Shown here in pieces: positions 1 through 5,798 of a DNA stretch of 6,643 nt. The notes below the pieces were generated by a model. That model saw only the letters and a program-made list of their open reading frames with translations. It searched no databases and was not told the DNA's origin. Position numbers and translations under genes: made by a program. The stretch lies in NCBI GenBank assembly GCA_002476865.1, contig DLNA01000038.1:1-6643 (forward strand). Reading direction: 5' to 3'. Each line of letters opens with the position of its first letter. Within the stretch, counting starts at the first letter, position 1. This DNA comes from Patescibacteria group bacterium UBA7522 (GTDB lineage Bacteria > Patescibacteriota > CPR2 > UBA1875).

Positions 1-99
1 ATTCCGCCTTGGTTTTGGATTTTGTTTTTAGGATGGCTAATTTTTTCCGGTTTTTTGTCTCTCAATAAATTAAAAAATTTTTTAAAATTTAACTCATAA
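1..99 (+). CDS. C-terminal end of an unidentified membrane protein (partial)
   Basis: The + frame starting at base 1 is open from the window edge to a TAA at 97-99. It encodes 32 residues beginning IPPWFWILFLGWLIFSGFLS and ending in a short basic tail (NKLKNFLKFNS). The first ~20 residues are strongly hydrophobic and aromatic, as in a final transmembrane helix followed by a positively charged cytoplasmic tail. The start of the gene lies outside the window, so neither its length nor its family can be judged. Its stop is only 14 bases before the ATG of the ThiF-like gene, so it is probably the upstream member of the same operon. The call rests on frame, hydropathy and spacing only. Confidence 0.6.
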   Translation: MPPWFWILFLGWLIFSGFLSLNKLKNFLKFNS

Positions 100-113
100 G
101 GGAAGAGAAATTT

Positions 114-923
114 ATGTTAAGAAAATATACCTATGACGAAATCTTTCAAAGAAACATTGGAATTTTTACAGAAGAAGATCAGGCAAAGATTAAAAAAATG
201 ACGGTTGGCATTGCTGGCGTTGGTGGCTTAGGGGCTCCGGTAGCTGAAAATTTGGCTAGGCTTGGTGTCGGCGAAATTAAGCTTGCAGAGCCAGGAAAAT
301 TTGAAGCATCAAATCTTAATAGGCAGACGGGCTCATATCTAGACACACTGGGTAAGAACAAGGCGATTGTTATGAGGGATTTTATTAAAAAAATTAATCC
401 AGAATGTAAGATTGAAATTTTTCCCGATGGGATCAACAAAAAAAATATTGAAGAATTTGTTTTTGGTTGTGACATTATTATTGACGGAATTGATTTCTTC
501 CAGTTGGAGGAAGAATTATTATTGCATAAGGCGGCTAAAAAGAAAGGAGTTTGGGTTGTCAATGCGCAAGGAGCTTTTAGTATTATAAGCTTTATTGTCT
601 TTGACCCTAAAAAGAAAATGCTTCACGAGCTGATACGTGGCCGAAGTAAGATGTCTTTAGTTCTATCAGCAATAAGATTTATGTTTCCGAAGTTACCGAA
701 AGAGATAAACAAAAGAATGATTTTAGATTTTCTTAAAAATGTTATCAATCAAAAGGACATCCACATTCCTTCATATTCTGTCCTAGTTCCTCTTTCCGGT
801 TCGATTGTTGCTCAGCTTGTTATAAACATTATTATTAAAAAAAGAAAAAACGTCCTTACTGCGCCAAGTCTTTTTTATGTTGATACGAATAAATTAGAGA
901 TTGTTAGAATCATAAATGAATAA
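114..923 (+). CDS. ThiF/MoeB-family E1-like adenylyltransferase, no zinc-cysteine pairs
   Basis: This 269-residue protein has the ThiF-type nucleotide-binding fold. Enzymes of this family adenylate the C-terminus of a ubiquitin-like protein or peptide, or an acid group, using ATP. Visible motifs are the glycine loop GVGGLG (35-40), NLNRQ (67-71, the ATP-contacting arginine R70), GKNKA (K83) and DGIDFF (124-129). R70, K83 and D127 fall at the same spacing as MoeB R73, K86 and D130. MoeB D62 is replaced by E59. R13 near the N-terminus matches the arginine finger. The zinc-binding CxxC pairs of MoeB and ThiF are absent; the only cysteines are C98 and C119. The FPDGI plus DGIDFF pattern recalls ThiF domains that occur with nitroreductase domains; that is from memory. 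The ATG at 114 is preceded by AAGGGA (98-103). The gene overlaps the downstream methyltransferase by 8 bp. The substrate is unknown, and MoeB, ThiF or TcdA identity is not supported. Confidence 0.85.
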   Translation: MLRKYTYDEIFQRNIGIFTEEDQAKIKKMTVGIAGVGGLGAPVAENLARLGVGEIKLAEPGKFEASNLNRQTGSYLDTLGKNKAIVMRDFIKKINPECKIEIFPDGINKKNIEEFVFGCDIIIDGIDFFQLEEELLLHKAAKKKGVWVVNAQGAFSIISFIVFDPKKKMLHELIRGRSKMSLVLSAIRFMFPKLPKEINKRMILDFLKNVINQKDIHIPSYSVLVPLSGSIVAQLVINIIIKKRKNVLTAPSLFYVDTNKLEIVRIINE

Positions 924-1638
924 AAAAATAACAATTTGGGACAGAATGGCTAAATCTTTTCACCTAACATCCTTAAAATCAAGGGCACATAGAGAAAAAT
1001 ATTTTAGAATAGCCGATTTGATTTTAGGCGAAAGGCCTTCAAGGGTCCTGGATCTTGGTTGTGGTAGCGGTATACTTGAAAAGTGCATATATGACAAAGG
1101 TTATAGGGGTAGTGTTTTGGCGATCGATGCTTCTAAAAATATGCTCAAGATTGCAAATTCATTAGTAAAAAATAATAATTGTCTTTTTGCGCTTATGGAC
1201 CTAGAAAATGATTTTAGTTTGGATGAAAAATTTGATGTTATTGTTTCTATCAATCTTTTTTTCTTTTTAAGCAATAAAAAAAATTTCCTTAAAAAAGTAT
1301 CAAAGTATCTAAGTAATAATGATTCGATCTTTATAATGGTCACCCCTAAGCCAAGTGATCATTTAAGCAACTGGGGTTTTGTAAAGGAGCATTTTCGTGA
1401 TACTACAAAAAAAGAAAAAATATTTATTTTTTTAAATGAATTTTTTAATATTCCCAAATATGCTTCCATGACTCTTCGTCAACATAGATTAGAAAGACTT
1501 TCTCGCAAGGGGCTTTTTTACTATGACAACGAAGAAGATATAAATCGAATGGCTAAAGAAGTAAAATTAGATATAATAAAAAAAGAAGAAGTTCATGCTG
1601 GTCAAAATTGGTTATTTATTATGAGGAGGGCATCTTGA
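916..1638 (+). CDS. Class I SAM-dependent methyltransferase, substrate unknown
   Basis: This 240-residue protein has a Rossmann-type methyltransferase core. Motif I is VLDLGCGSG (44-52), which binds S-adenosylmethionine. An acidic residue, D71 in LAIDAS, ends strand 2 and should bind the SAM ribose. MDLE (94-97) corresponds to the adenine-contact region, and FDVIVSINLFFFL (106-118) is the motif IV strand. The N-terminal WDRMAKSFH is the familiar lead-in of this family, which supports the ATG at 916 over the internal ATG at 946. There is no clear Shine-Dalgarno before 916, and the start lies inside the end of the ThiF-like gene (8-bp overlap), so translation is probably coupled. The C-terminal third (about 125-240) is lysine-rich, has no recognisable acceptor-binding motif, and is where substrate choice would lie. 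Its last codons also contain the ribosome-binding site of the sensor kinase. Pairing with an adenylyltransferase suggests sequential modification of one substrate, which is inference only. Confidence 0.88.
   Translation: MNKKITIWDRMAKSFHLTSLKSRAHREKYFRIADLILGERPSRVLDLGCGSGILEKCIYDKGYRGSVLAIDASKNMLKIANSLVKNNNCLFALMDLENDFSLDEKFDVIVSINLFFFLSNKKNFLKKVSKYLSNNDSIFIMVTPKPSDHLSNWGFVKEHFRDTTKKEKIFIFLNEFFNIPKYASMTLRQHRLERLSRKGLFYYDNEEDINRMAKEVKLDIIKKEEVHAGQNWLFIMRRAS
1624..1629 (+). promoter_or_regulatory. Strong ribosome-binding site that fixes the sensor kinase start
   Basis: AGGAGG lies inside the last codons of the methyltransferase, five bases before the TTG at 1635. It is a near-perfect anti-16S match. 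It argues for initiation at 1635 and against the in-frame TTG at 1608, which has no comparable site upstream. Confidence 0.8.
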
Positions 1639-3977
1639 TCTTTTTAATTTTACTTTTTTCTGTGTTGAGTTTCGTGCTTGGTCTACTTGTTCTTTTTAGG
1701 AATAGAAAAAATGTGGCCAACATATTGTTTACTATTTTGACATTTTTAATATCGGCCTGGATAATTATGAACCATTTTGTTGATTTGGCTACCAGCGAGG
1801 AAGTGGCTCTTGTTTTAATTCGAGCAACCAATTTTATTGCCTCGATAATGTTATTTTTTTTGGTCGCGTTTATATTGGAGTTTTCAAAATTTTTTAAAAA
1901 AACAAGAATTATTGTCATTTTCCTTTTTTTTCTTTCTGGTTTTTTTAGTATTTTTTCATTAACATCAGCGGTAACAACTGGGGTAGAAATAAGTGATTGG
2001 GGCGCAAATCCTATTTTGGGTGATTACGCCCTTTTATTTACTGGCTATGTATTATTTTATATTTTGTTAGCGTTTTTGGTCGCCGGTCTTAAATTAAAAA
2101 AGAGTAAGGGAGTCGAAAGAACTCAATTGACATATTTATTTCTCGGGTTAACTTTAAGTGGATCATTTATTATTATTTTCAATACTCTGATACCAATATT
2201 TACTGGCAGTGCAATAACTTCGAAATTATCTTTTCTTTCGGTCCTATTATTTGTTTCCTCCGTTTCGGTGGCCATTATTAAGCATCGTCTCATGGACATT
2301 CGGATGGTGGTGGCGCGGTCTGTGGCGTATTCTTTAATGCTTCTTTTTCTTTCGGGAATTTATACCTCTTCTATTTTTATTATTCAAACCTATATTTTTA
2401 AAGCAGCCTTTGCTCCTGGCTATATCGCTACTCAGGTTGCTTTGGTTGTTATTATGGTGTTTTTGTTCCAGCCACTTCGTCGCTGGATTACCAAAGTTAC
2501 CGATCGCGTCTTCTTTAAAGAGCAATATGATGTAGAAGAGCTTTTGGACAAGATAGCTCACACGGTTAGCTCTTCAATTATAATGATTGAAATTCTTTAC
2601 AAAACTTTAGATGTCTTGATAAGCGAGATGAAAATTACCAGGGGGATGTTAATCGTTTTTGACGATTCGGGCAAAATCTTAGAGACGCAAAGCATTGGAT
2701 ATAAAGATAATCTTAAAACAACGAAAACAGATCTCATCTCAATTACAAGAGATGGGATTTTGCTTTTTGATGAACTTTCGGAAAATTCTAAATACAAAAA
2801 AATATTAGAACAATTTAATGCCTCAGTTGCGATTCCCCTAAAGTCAGAGGCCGGCATAGCAGGGGTTTTGATTTTGGGCGAAAAAGAATCCGGCGATATG
2901 TTTAGTAGTAACGATTTAAAGGTTTTTGAAATTATAGGCCCGGAAATAGCAGTAGCTGTTAATAATGCTAAATCATACGAAAAAATCGAAAAATTTAACA
3001 TTACCTTGCGTCAAGAAATCAAGAAAGCTACTTATGAACTTGAGCGAAAAAATGAACAGCTTAGGGAGCTCGATAAAGCTAAGGATGAGTTTATAAGTAT
3101 GGCTTCTCATCAACTCCGAACCCCATTAACGGCTATTAAAGGATATCTTTCAATGTTACTAGAGGGGGACGCTGGCGAGATTAAAGTTAGCCAGTACGAC
3201 TTTGTAAATGAGGCCTTTCAGGGGGCCAACAGAATGGTTGGGCTCATTAACGATCTTTTAAATGTTTCCAGGATGGAAACAGGGCGTTTCTTTTTGGAGC
3301 CAAAAGAGGTAGATATGGAGCGTGTAGTTAACGAAGAGGTTGGCCAGCTCAGAAAACAGGCCAAGGAAAAGGGACTAAAGCTAGATATTATCATAAAAGG
3401 TAAAATTCCATCAGTTTGGGTTGATGAAACAAAAATACGCCAAGTGGTAATGAATTTTGCTGACAATGCAATTTACTATACGACCAGCGGCAGTGTAACG
3501 GTGACGTTAGAGCATAACAAAAAAGAGATTATATATAAGGTAAAAGATACCGGTATTGGGGTGCCGAAATCACAACAGAAAAATCTTTTTACTAAATTTT
3601 ATCGTGCCGATAACGCTAGGCACGTTCGTCCGGATGGAACGGGGCTTGGGATCTATTTAGCCAAAAAAGTAATTGATGATCATAGTGGAGAGCTGATCTT
3701 TGAGTCAGAAGAAGGTAAGGGTTCAATATTCGGATTTAAGCTGCCAATAAAATCCAAACTTAAGGTTAAGAGAGTCTCTGCACCAGAGCCAAGAAACCAT
3801 ACCACTCCCGGAATTGGCGAACTGGCTGCTGGAATTGGAGTAAATCCAGAGGCGTTAGAGGCAACTTCGGCTGCTGGGGTGGAGCATCCTTTAGCCGATA
3901 GCTCCGATGTTGAATATTTGGAGAAGACCATAAAAAGCCAAAAGAAATCAGTCGAGACAACAAAAAAACAAGGGTAG
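1635..3977 (+). CDS. Membrane-bound sensor histidine kinase (9 TM, GAF, HisKA, HATPase)
   Basis: This is a 780-residue sensor kinase if started at TTG 1635 (TTGA overlap with the methyltransferase stop, AGGAGG five bases upstream); starting at TTG 1608 adds nine residues. Nine hydrophobic segments lie near 1-21, 29-50, 57-82, 91-113, 129-153, 165-191, 197-216, 230-255 and 262-280. They match the seven-helix N-terminal sensor region of histidine kinases plus two extra helices. A GAF domain (about 309-447) and a charged coiled coil (446-486) follow. The H-box is SHQLRTPLTAIKGY with phospho-acceptor H492. The N-box has N607, D610 and N611; G1 is DTGIG (638-642), then the F-box LFTKFYRAD, and G2 is GTGLG (668-672). 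The residue after the histidine is Q rather than the usual E or D. A tail of about 73 residues (708-780), rich in Ala, Pro, Glu and Lys, follows the ATPase domain and has no known family. No response regulator is nearby, so the kinase is an orphan here. A terminator follows. Confidence 0.93.
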   Translation: MIFLILLFSVLSFVLGLLVLFRNRKNVANILFTILTFLISAWIIMNHFVDLATSEEVALVLIRATNFIASIMLFFLVAFILEFSKFFKKTRIIVIFLFFLSGFFSIFSLTSAVTTGVEISDWGANPILGDYALLFTGYVLFYILLAFLVAGLKLKKSKGVERTQLTYLFLGLTLSGSFIIIFNTLIPIFTGSAITSKLSFLSVLLFVSSVSVAIIKHRLMDIRMVVARSVAYSLMLLFLSGIYTSSIFIIQTYIFKAAFAPGYIATQVALVVIMVFLFQPLRRWITKVTDRVFFKEQYDVEELLDKIAHTVSSSIIMIEILYKTLDVLISEMKITRGMLIVFDDSGKILETQSIGYKDNLKTTKTDLISITRDGILLFDELSENSKYKKILEQFNASVAIPLKSEAGIAGVLILGEKESGDMFSSNDLKVFEIIGPEIAVAVNNAKSYEKIEKFNITLRQEIKKATYELERKNEQLRELDKAKDEFISMASHQLRTPLTAIKGYLSMLLEGDAGEIKVSQYDFVNEAFQGANRMVGLINDLLNVSRMETGRFFLEPKEVDMERVVNEEVGQLRKQAKEKGLKLDIIIKGKIPSVWVDETKIRQVVMNFADNAIYYTTSGSVTVTLEHNKKEIIYKVKDTGIGVPKSQQKNLFTKFYRADNARHVRPDGTGLGIYLAKKVIDDHSGELIFESEEGKGSIFGFKLPIKSKLKVKRVSAPEPRNHTTPGIGELAAGIGVNPEALEATSAAGVEHPLADSSDVEYLEKTIKSQKKSVETTKKQG

Positions 3978-4009
3978 CTGAGTAATTCTAGATTTAAAAT
4001 TTAGAACTA

Positions 4010-4050
4010 AAAAAGGTCGTGATTCACACAAGGTAAATCCCGACCTTTTT
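4010..4050. terminator. Bidirectional intrinsic terminator after the sensor kinase
   Basis: AAAAAGGTCG (4010-4019) pairs perfectly with CGACCTTTTT (4041-4050). One mismatch and four more pairs (GATT 4021-4024 with AATC 4036-4039) close an 11-base loop. The A-run on one side and T-run on the other let it work in both directions. On the + strand it lies 33 bases after the kinase stop. On the minus strand it begins exactly at the CCA of the truncated tRNA-Glu copy. A smaller near-perfect inverted repeat (3986-4006) sits just before it. Confidence 0.8.
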
Positions 4051-4069
4051 GGTAGCCCGTAGGGGAATC
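4048..4069 (-). repeat. Truncated copy of the tRNA-Glu 3' end
   Basis: Bases 4048-4069 are identical over 22 nt to 4197-4218 of the intact tRNA-Glu region, an offset of 149 bp. Read on the minus strand, the copy holds four bases of the T loop (GATT), the 3' T-stem strand CCCCT, the complete 3' acceptor strand ACGGGCT, the discriminator A and CCA. The D arm, anticodon arm and 5' acceptor strand are absent. A CCCCT-complementary AGGGG does occur at 4148-4152, so the T stem could still close around the GC-rich insert. It cannot be a functional tRNA. It is either the relic of a duplicated tRNA gene or a tRNA-like 3' end on another RNA. Confidence 0.85.
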
Positions 4070-4152
4070 CGCCTTGCTTTGCAACCCGGCTCTCTGGGTC
4101 GCCGGGCTTCGGGCCGGGGTATGCCTAGGCGGCAAGCCTGTTCTCATCCCCT
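4061..4152 (-). other. GC-rich, highly self-complementary element (possible structured RNA)
   Basis: This island stands out sharply: 49 of 70 bases in 4071-4140 are G or C, while its surroundings are strongly AT-rich. It has no open reading frame of note. Nested complementarity is visible: an outer stem AGGGGA (4061-4066) with TCCCCT (4147-4152), a second stem CCGCCT (4069-4074) with AGGCGG (4127-4132), and a hairpin CCCGGC (4085-4090) with GCCGGG (4101-4106). The mini-hairpin TTGC-TTT-GCAA (4074-4084) competes for one base. GCCTAGGC (4123-4130) is a palindrome. Strand is inferred: on the minus strand the element ends in a tRNA-Glu 3' tail with CCA, directly followed by a terminator. It matches no RNA family I can recall; tmRNA, SRP RNA, 6S and RNase P signatures were looked for and not seen. 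A small palindromic mobile element is the main alternative. Confidence 0.5.
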
Positions 4153-4159
4153 TTGAAAC

Positions 4160-4199
4160 TAAAAGAGCCGGCAATACATAAATGTATTTCCAGCTCTTT
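4160..4199 (-). terminator. Intrinsic terminator of tRNA-Glu
   Basis: AAAGAGC (4162-4168) pairs with GCTCTTT (4193-4199). Two single mismatches interrupt a further GG/CC pair and a six-pair AATACA/TGTATT stem, closed by a TAAA loop. Transcribed from the minus strand, the hairpin starts at the last base of the tRNA CCA and ends in CTCTTTT, the expected U-tract. Its design resembles the hairpin at 4010-4050, although the sequences differ. Confidence 0.75.
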
Positions 4200-4273
4200 G
4201 GTAGCCCGTAGGGGAATCGAACCCCTGTTACCAGGATGAAAACCTGGCGTCCTAACCATTAAACGAACGGGCC
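4199..4273 (-). tRNA. tRNA-Glu (anticodon UUC), CCA encoded
   Basis: The minus strand folds into a complete 75-nt cloverleaf. The acceptor stem is GGCCCGT with ACGGGCT, including a G1-U72 wobble pair. The D stem is GTTT with GGAC, around the loop AATGGTTA. The anticodon stem is CCAGG with CCTGG around TTTTCAT, giving anticodon TTC for glutamate. The variable loop is TAAC. The T arm is AGGGG-TTCGATT-CCCCT. The discriminator is A and the CCA is genomically encoded (4199-4201 on the + strand). A hairpin terminator follows immediately. The gene is antiparallel to all protein genes here and must have its own promoter in 4274-4330, where I see only weak -10-like A/T boxes. Confidence 0.95.
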
Positions 4274-4478
4274 ATGGCGCTGCGTTTTAATTTAGAATTT
4301 TTAAGTTTGAATGAAATTTTAATATTTAGAAATTTAAAACATGAAAATTTCACTTCAAATTGTAAATTTCAAATTTCAAATTCGCCTGCTGATTTTAACA
4401 AAAAAACGATTAGATTTCAATCATAAAAACGTTTAATTCATTCTTTTTGCAAAACATTAAATGAGTTAAAATATAAAA
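4274..4478. other. AT-rich intergenic region with short repeats
   Basis: This 205-base spacer separates the divergently transcribed tRNA-Glu and beta-lactamase-like genes, so it should hold both promoters. It contains an inverted repeat (TGAAATTTT 4312-4320 with AAAATTTCA 4344-4352). It also contains a tandem heptamer AAATTTC at 4364-4370 and 4371-4377, with a degenerate third unit. No open reading frame of interest was found. Such low-complexity AAATTTC stretches are common between genes in AT-rich Patescibacteria genomes; that statement is recall. Confidence 0.5.
4444..4472 (+). promoter_or_regulatory. Candidate promoter for a leaderless mRNA
   Basis: A -10-like TAAAAT (4467-4472) ends six bases before the ATG at 4479, so transcription would start at or next to the start codon. 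A weak -35-like TTTTTG (4444-4449) lies 17 bases upstream. No Shine-Dalgarno precedes the ATG. The -35 match is poor, so the call rests mainly on the position of the -10 box. Confidence 0.4.
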
Positions 4479-5423
4479 ATGGCAATTGGGCGAAATATTT
4501 ATCGTGGTCACAAAAAAAGAAAAGTTTGGCCTTTCGTGTTGGTAGGAATCATTTTTTTTAGTTTGAGTTATCTGGGATTTAAAGAAAATTGTTTAAATAA
4601 AAATGAAAACTTAAAAAACGGTACGGAAAAGGAAAAAAATATGAAAGACATCATTCAAAAGCCCATTACAAAAAAACAAACAGAGGGGATTATTGCAAGC
4701 ATTGAATCGTATCTTAATAATCAGGTTGGAACTTATGGCTATCACGTGATTGAGCTTAATGATGGTCGTAGCTTTGGTAAAAGAGATGACAGCTATTATG
4801 TGGCCGCAAGCACAATCAAAGTGGCTATCTTTACCTATCTTTATAATCAGATAGAAGCGGGAAAGATTAATGAGAGCACAATTTTGACTTACACAAATGC
4901 GGATTATGAAGGCGGAACGGGAACACTTTTAGCCGATCCAATTGGCACAAAGTATAAAGTATCTTATCTTGCAGAGAGAATGATTGTGGTCTCTGATAAT
5001 GTAGCCACCAATATTTTAATTCGAAAGCTTGGTCGAACTAACATTCAAAATTATCTTAACAATAATGGCCTTTCCGAGATTAAATTTAGTACCAACGATG
5101 TAACTCCAAGGGGAATGGCAAAGCTTTTAGAAAAAATTTATTTTAACAAGTTGATTTCCAAAAAAAATACTGATCTTTTGTTTGGTTATATGAAAAAATC
5201 TATTACGCCAACTAGATTGGTTTCGGGGGTGCCAAAAAATGTTGAAGTGGCTCACAAAATTGGGTCATGGAGTGGGGCAATGAGTGATATTGGGATTGTC
5301 TTTTATAAAGAAAGACCGTATATTATTGTCGTTTATTCTGATGGTGTCGCCTGGGGTGAAGTCACCGATGCTGTTATCGCCGAGATTTCGAAAAAAATTT
5401 ATGACTTTGAGAGAAGCTTTTAA
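4479..5423 (+). CDS. Membrane-anchored class A beta-lactamase-fold protein lacking the omega-loop glutamate
   Basis: This 314-residue protein has a short basic N-terminus (RGHKKRK), one hydrophobic anchor (about 17-33), a Lys/Asn-rich linker and a serine hydrolase domain of the class A beta-lactamase/D,D-peptidase fold (about 65-310). STIK gives the nucleophile S111 with K114. SDN follows at 172-174, 61 residues later (60 in TEM). KIG at 260-262 stands for KTG. The distance from serine to KTG is about 15 residues shorter than in TEM, and the segment GLSEIKFSTNDVTPRG shows no ExxLN. The omega loop with the deacylating Glu166 therefore appears deleted. True penicillin hydrolysis is unlikely; an extracytoplasmic peptidoglycan-related acyl-enzyme activity is more plausible. 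The ATG at 4479 is chosen because it includes the membrane anchor, although it has no Shine-Dalgarno and is probably leaderless. An internal ATG at 4641 has a good AAAGGA (4628-4633) seven bases upstream and would give an anchorless form. The gene appears monocistronic. Confidence 0.85.
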   Translation: MAIGRNIYRGHKKRKVWPFVLVGIIFFSLSYLGFKENCLNKNENLKNGTEKEKNMKDIIQKPITKKQTEGIIASIESYLNNQVGTYGYHVIELNDGRSFGKRDDSYYVAASTIKVAIFTYLYNQIEAGKINESTILTYTNADYEGGTGTLLADPIGTKYKVSYLAERMIVVSDNVATNILIRKLGRTNIQNYLNNNGLSEIKFSTNDVTPRGMAKLLEKIYFNKLISKKNTDLLFGYMKKSITPTRLVSGVPKNVEVAHKIGSWSGAMSDIGIVFYKERPYIIVVYSDGVAWGEVTDAVIAEISKKIYDFERSF

Positions 5424-5798
5424 TTGGGCGATCTTTGATAAGTATTAAAAATTATATTTTATTGCTCCTATCTTTGTTTATTTATTCGTTTATTGCCCAT
5501 TAAGATTAGTCAAACACTCTAAAGGTTCTTTTCTTGTCATCGAAACCTAGTTAGTTATCTTTCCGAAAATAATTATGCTATAGCATAATTATTTTCGGAG
5601 TAATTTCTATCTAATAATATCTAATAAGCAAATTCTGAATGAGGTTTTAATCAAAACCAAACAAAACTGAAGTGAGGTAAAATAGGCGAATATTTTTTGG
5701 GCAATATTTATTTGTAATTTTGGTCTTAAAAATTTACAATTATATTAGGATTTTAAATATAAATAGTTGTATCTAATCTAATTTTTTAAGGGGGTATA
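5424..5798. other. Intergenic region upstream of gap, no confident gene
   Basis: This 375-base AT-rich spacer holds a perfect 38-bp palindrome (5562-5599). It also has a small hairpin (GGTTTT 5643-5648 with AAAACC 5653-5658, loop AATC) and a repeated ATCTAATA (around 5609-5626, echoed as ATCTAATCTAA at 5771-5781). A possible promoter for the downstream dehydrogenase is TTGGTC (5720-5725) with TATATT (5741-5746), but the 15-base spacer is short. A 22-codon TTG-started frame at 5435-5503 encodes a hydrophobic peptide but lacks a ribosome-binding site. No clear U-tract terminator for the upstream gene was seen. Confidence 0.5.
5562..5599. repeat. Perfect 38-bp palindrome
   Basis: Bases 5562-5580 are the exact reverse complement of 5581-5599: 19 pairs, no mismatch and no spacer. 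The arm begins TCCGAAAATAATTATG and the centre is GCTATAGC. As RNA it would form a long hairpin with a TATA loop. The 3' side is followed by GTAATTTCT rather than a U-tract, so it is a poor intrinsic terminator. An operator for a dimeric regulator, an mRNA-stabilising hairpin or a relic of a palindromic element are all possible. Confidence 0.9.

Noticed and set aside
1..12. Similarity between the window start and the GC-rich element (TCCGCCTTG in both)
   Set aside because: Only nine bases match, the first copy lies in a coding frame, and the flanks differ. Chance is the simplest explanation.
1636..1638. Recoding of TGA as glycine, as in Gracilibacteria
   Set aside because: TGA ends the methyltransferase exactly where the kinase start overlaps it, and no other gene here contains in-frame TGA.
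4048..4069. Second functional tRNA-Glu gene
   Set aside because: Only the 3' T-arm and acceptor half is present. There is no D arm, anticodon arm or 5' acceptor strand within reach on the minus strand.
4061..4152. Riboswitch or tmRNA/SRP RNA in the GC-rich island
   Set aside because: No gene lies directly downstream on either strand for a riboswitch to control. The hallmark sequences of tmRNA, SRP RNA, 6S and RNase P RNA are not seen.
4479..5423. A true class A beta-lactamase resistance gene
   Set aside because: The omega-loop ExxLN with the deacylating glutamate is missing, and the protein is anchored rather than carrying a cleavable signal peptide.
5435..5503. A 22-residue hydrophobic peptide from TTG 5435 (MISIKNYILLLLSLFIYSFIAH if the TTG is read as Met is avoided here as a gene call)
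   Set aside because: It has no ribosome-binding site, begins at TTG, and hydrophobic short frames are expected by chance in AT-rich DNA. No conservation can be checked here.
5562..5599. Intrinsic terminator of the beta-lactamase-like gene
   Set aside because: It lies about 140 bases after the stop and is not followed by a U-tract. Kept as a palindrome of unknown role.
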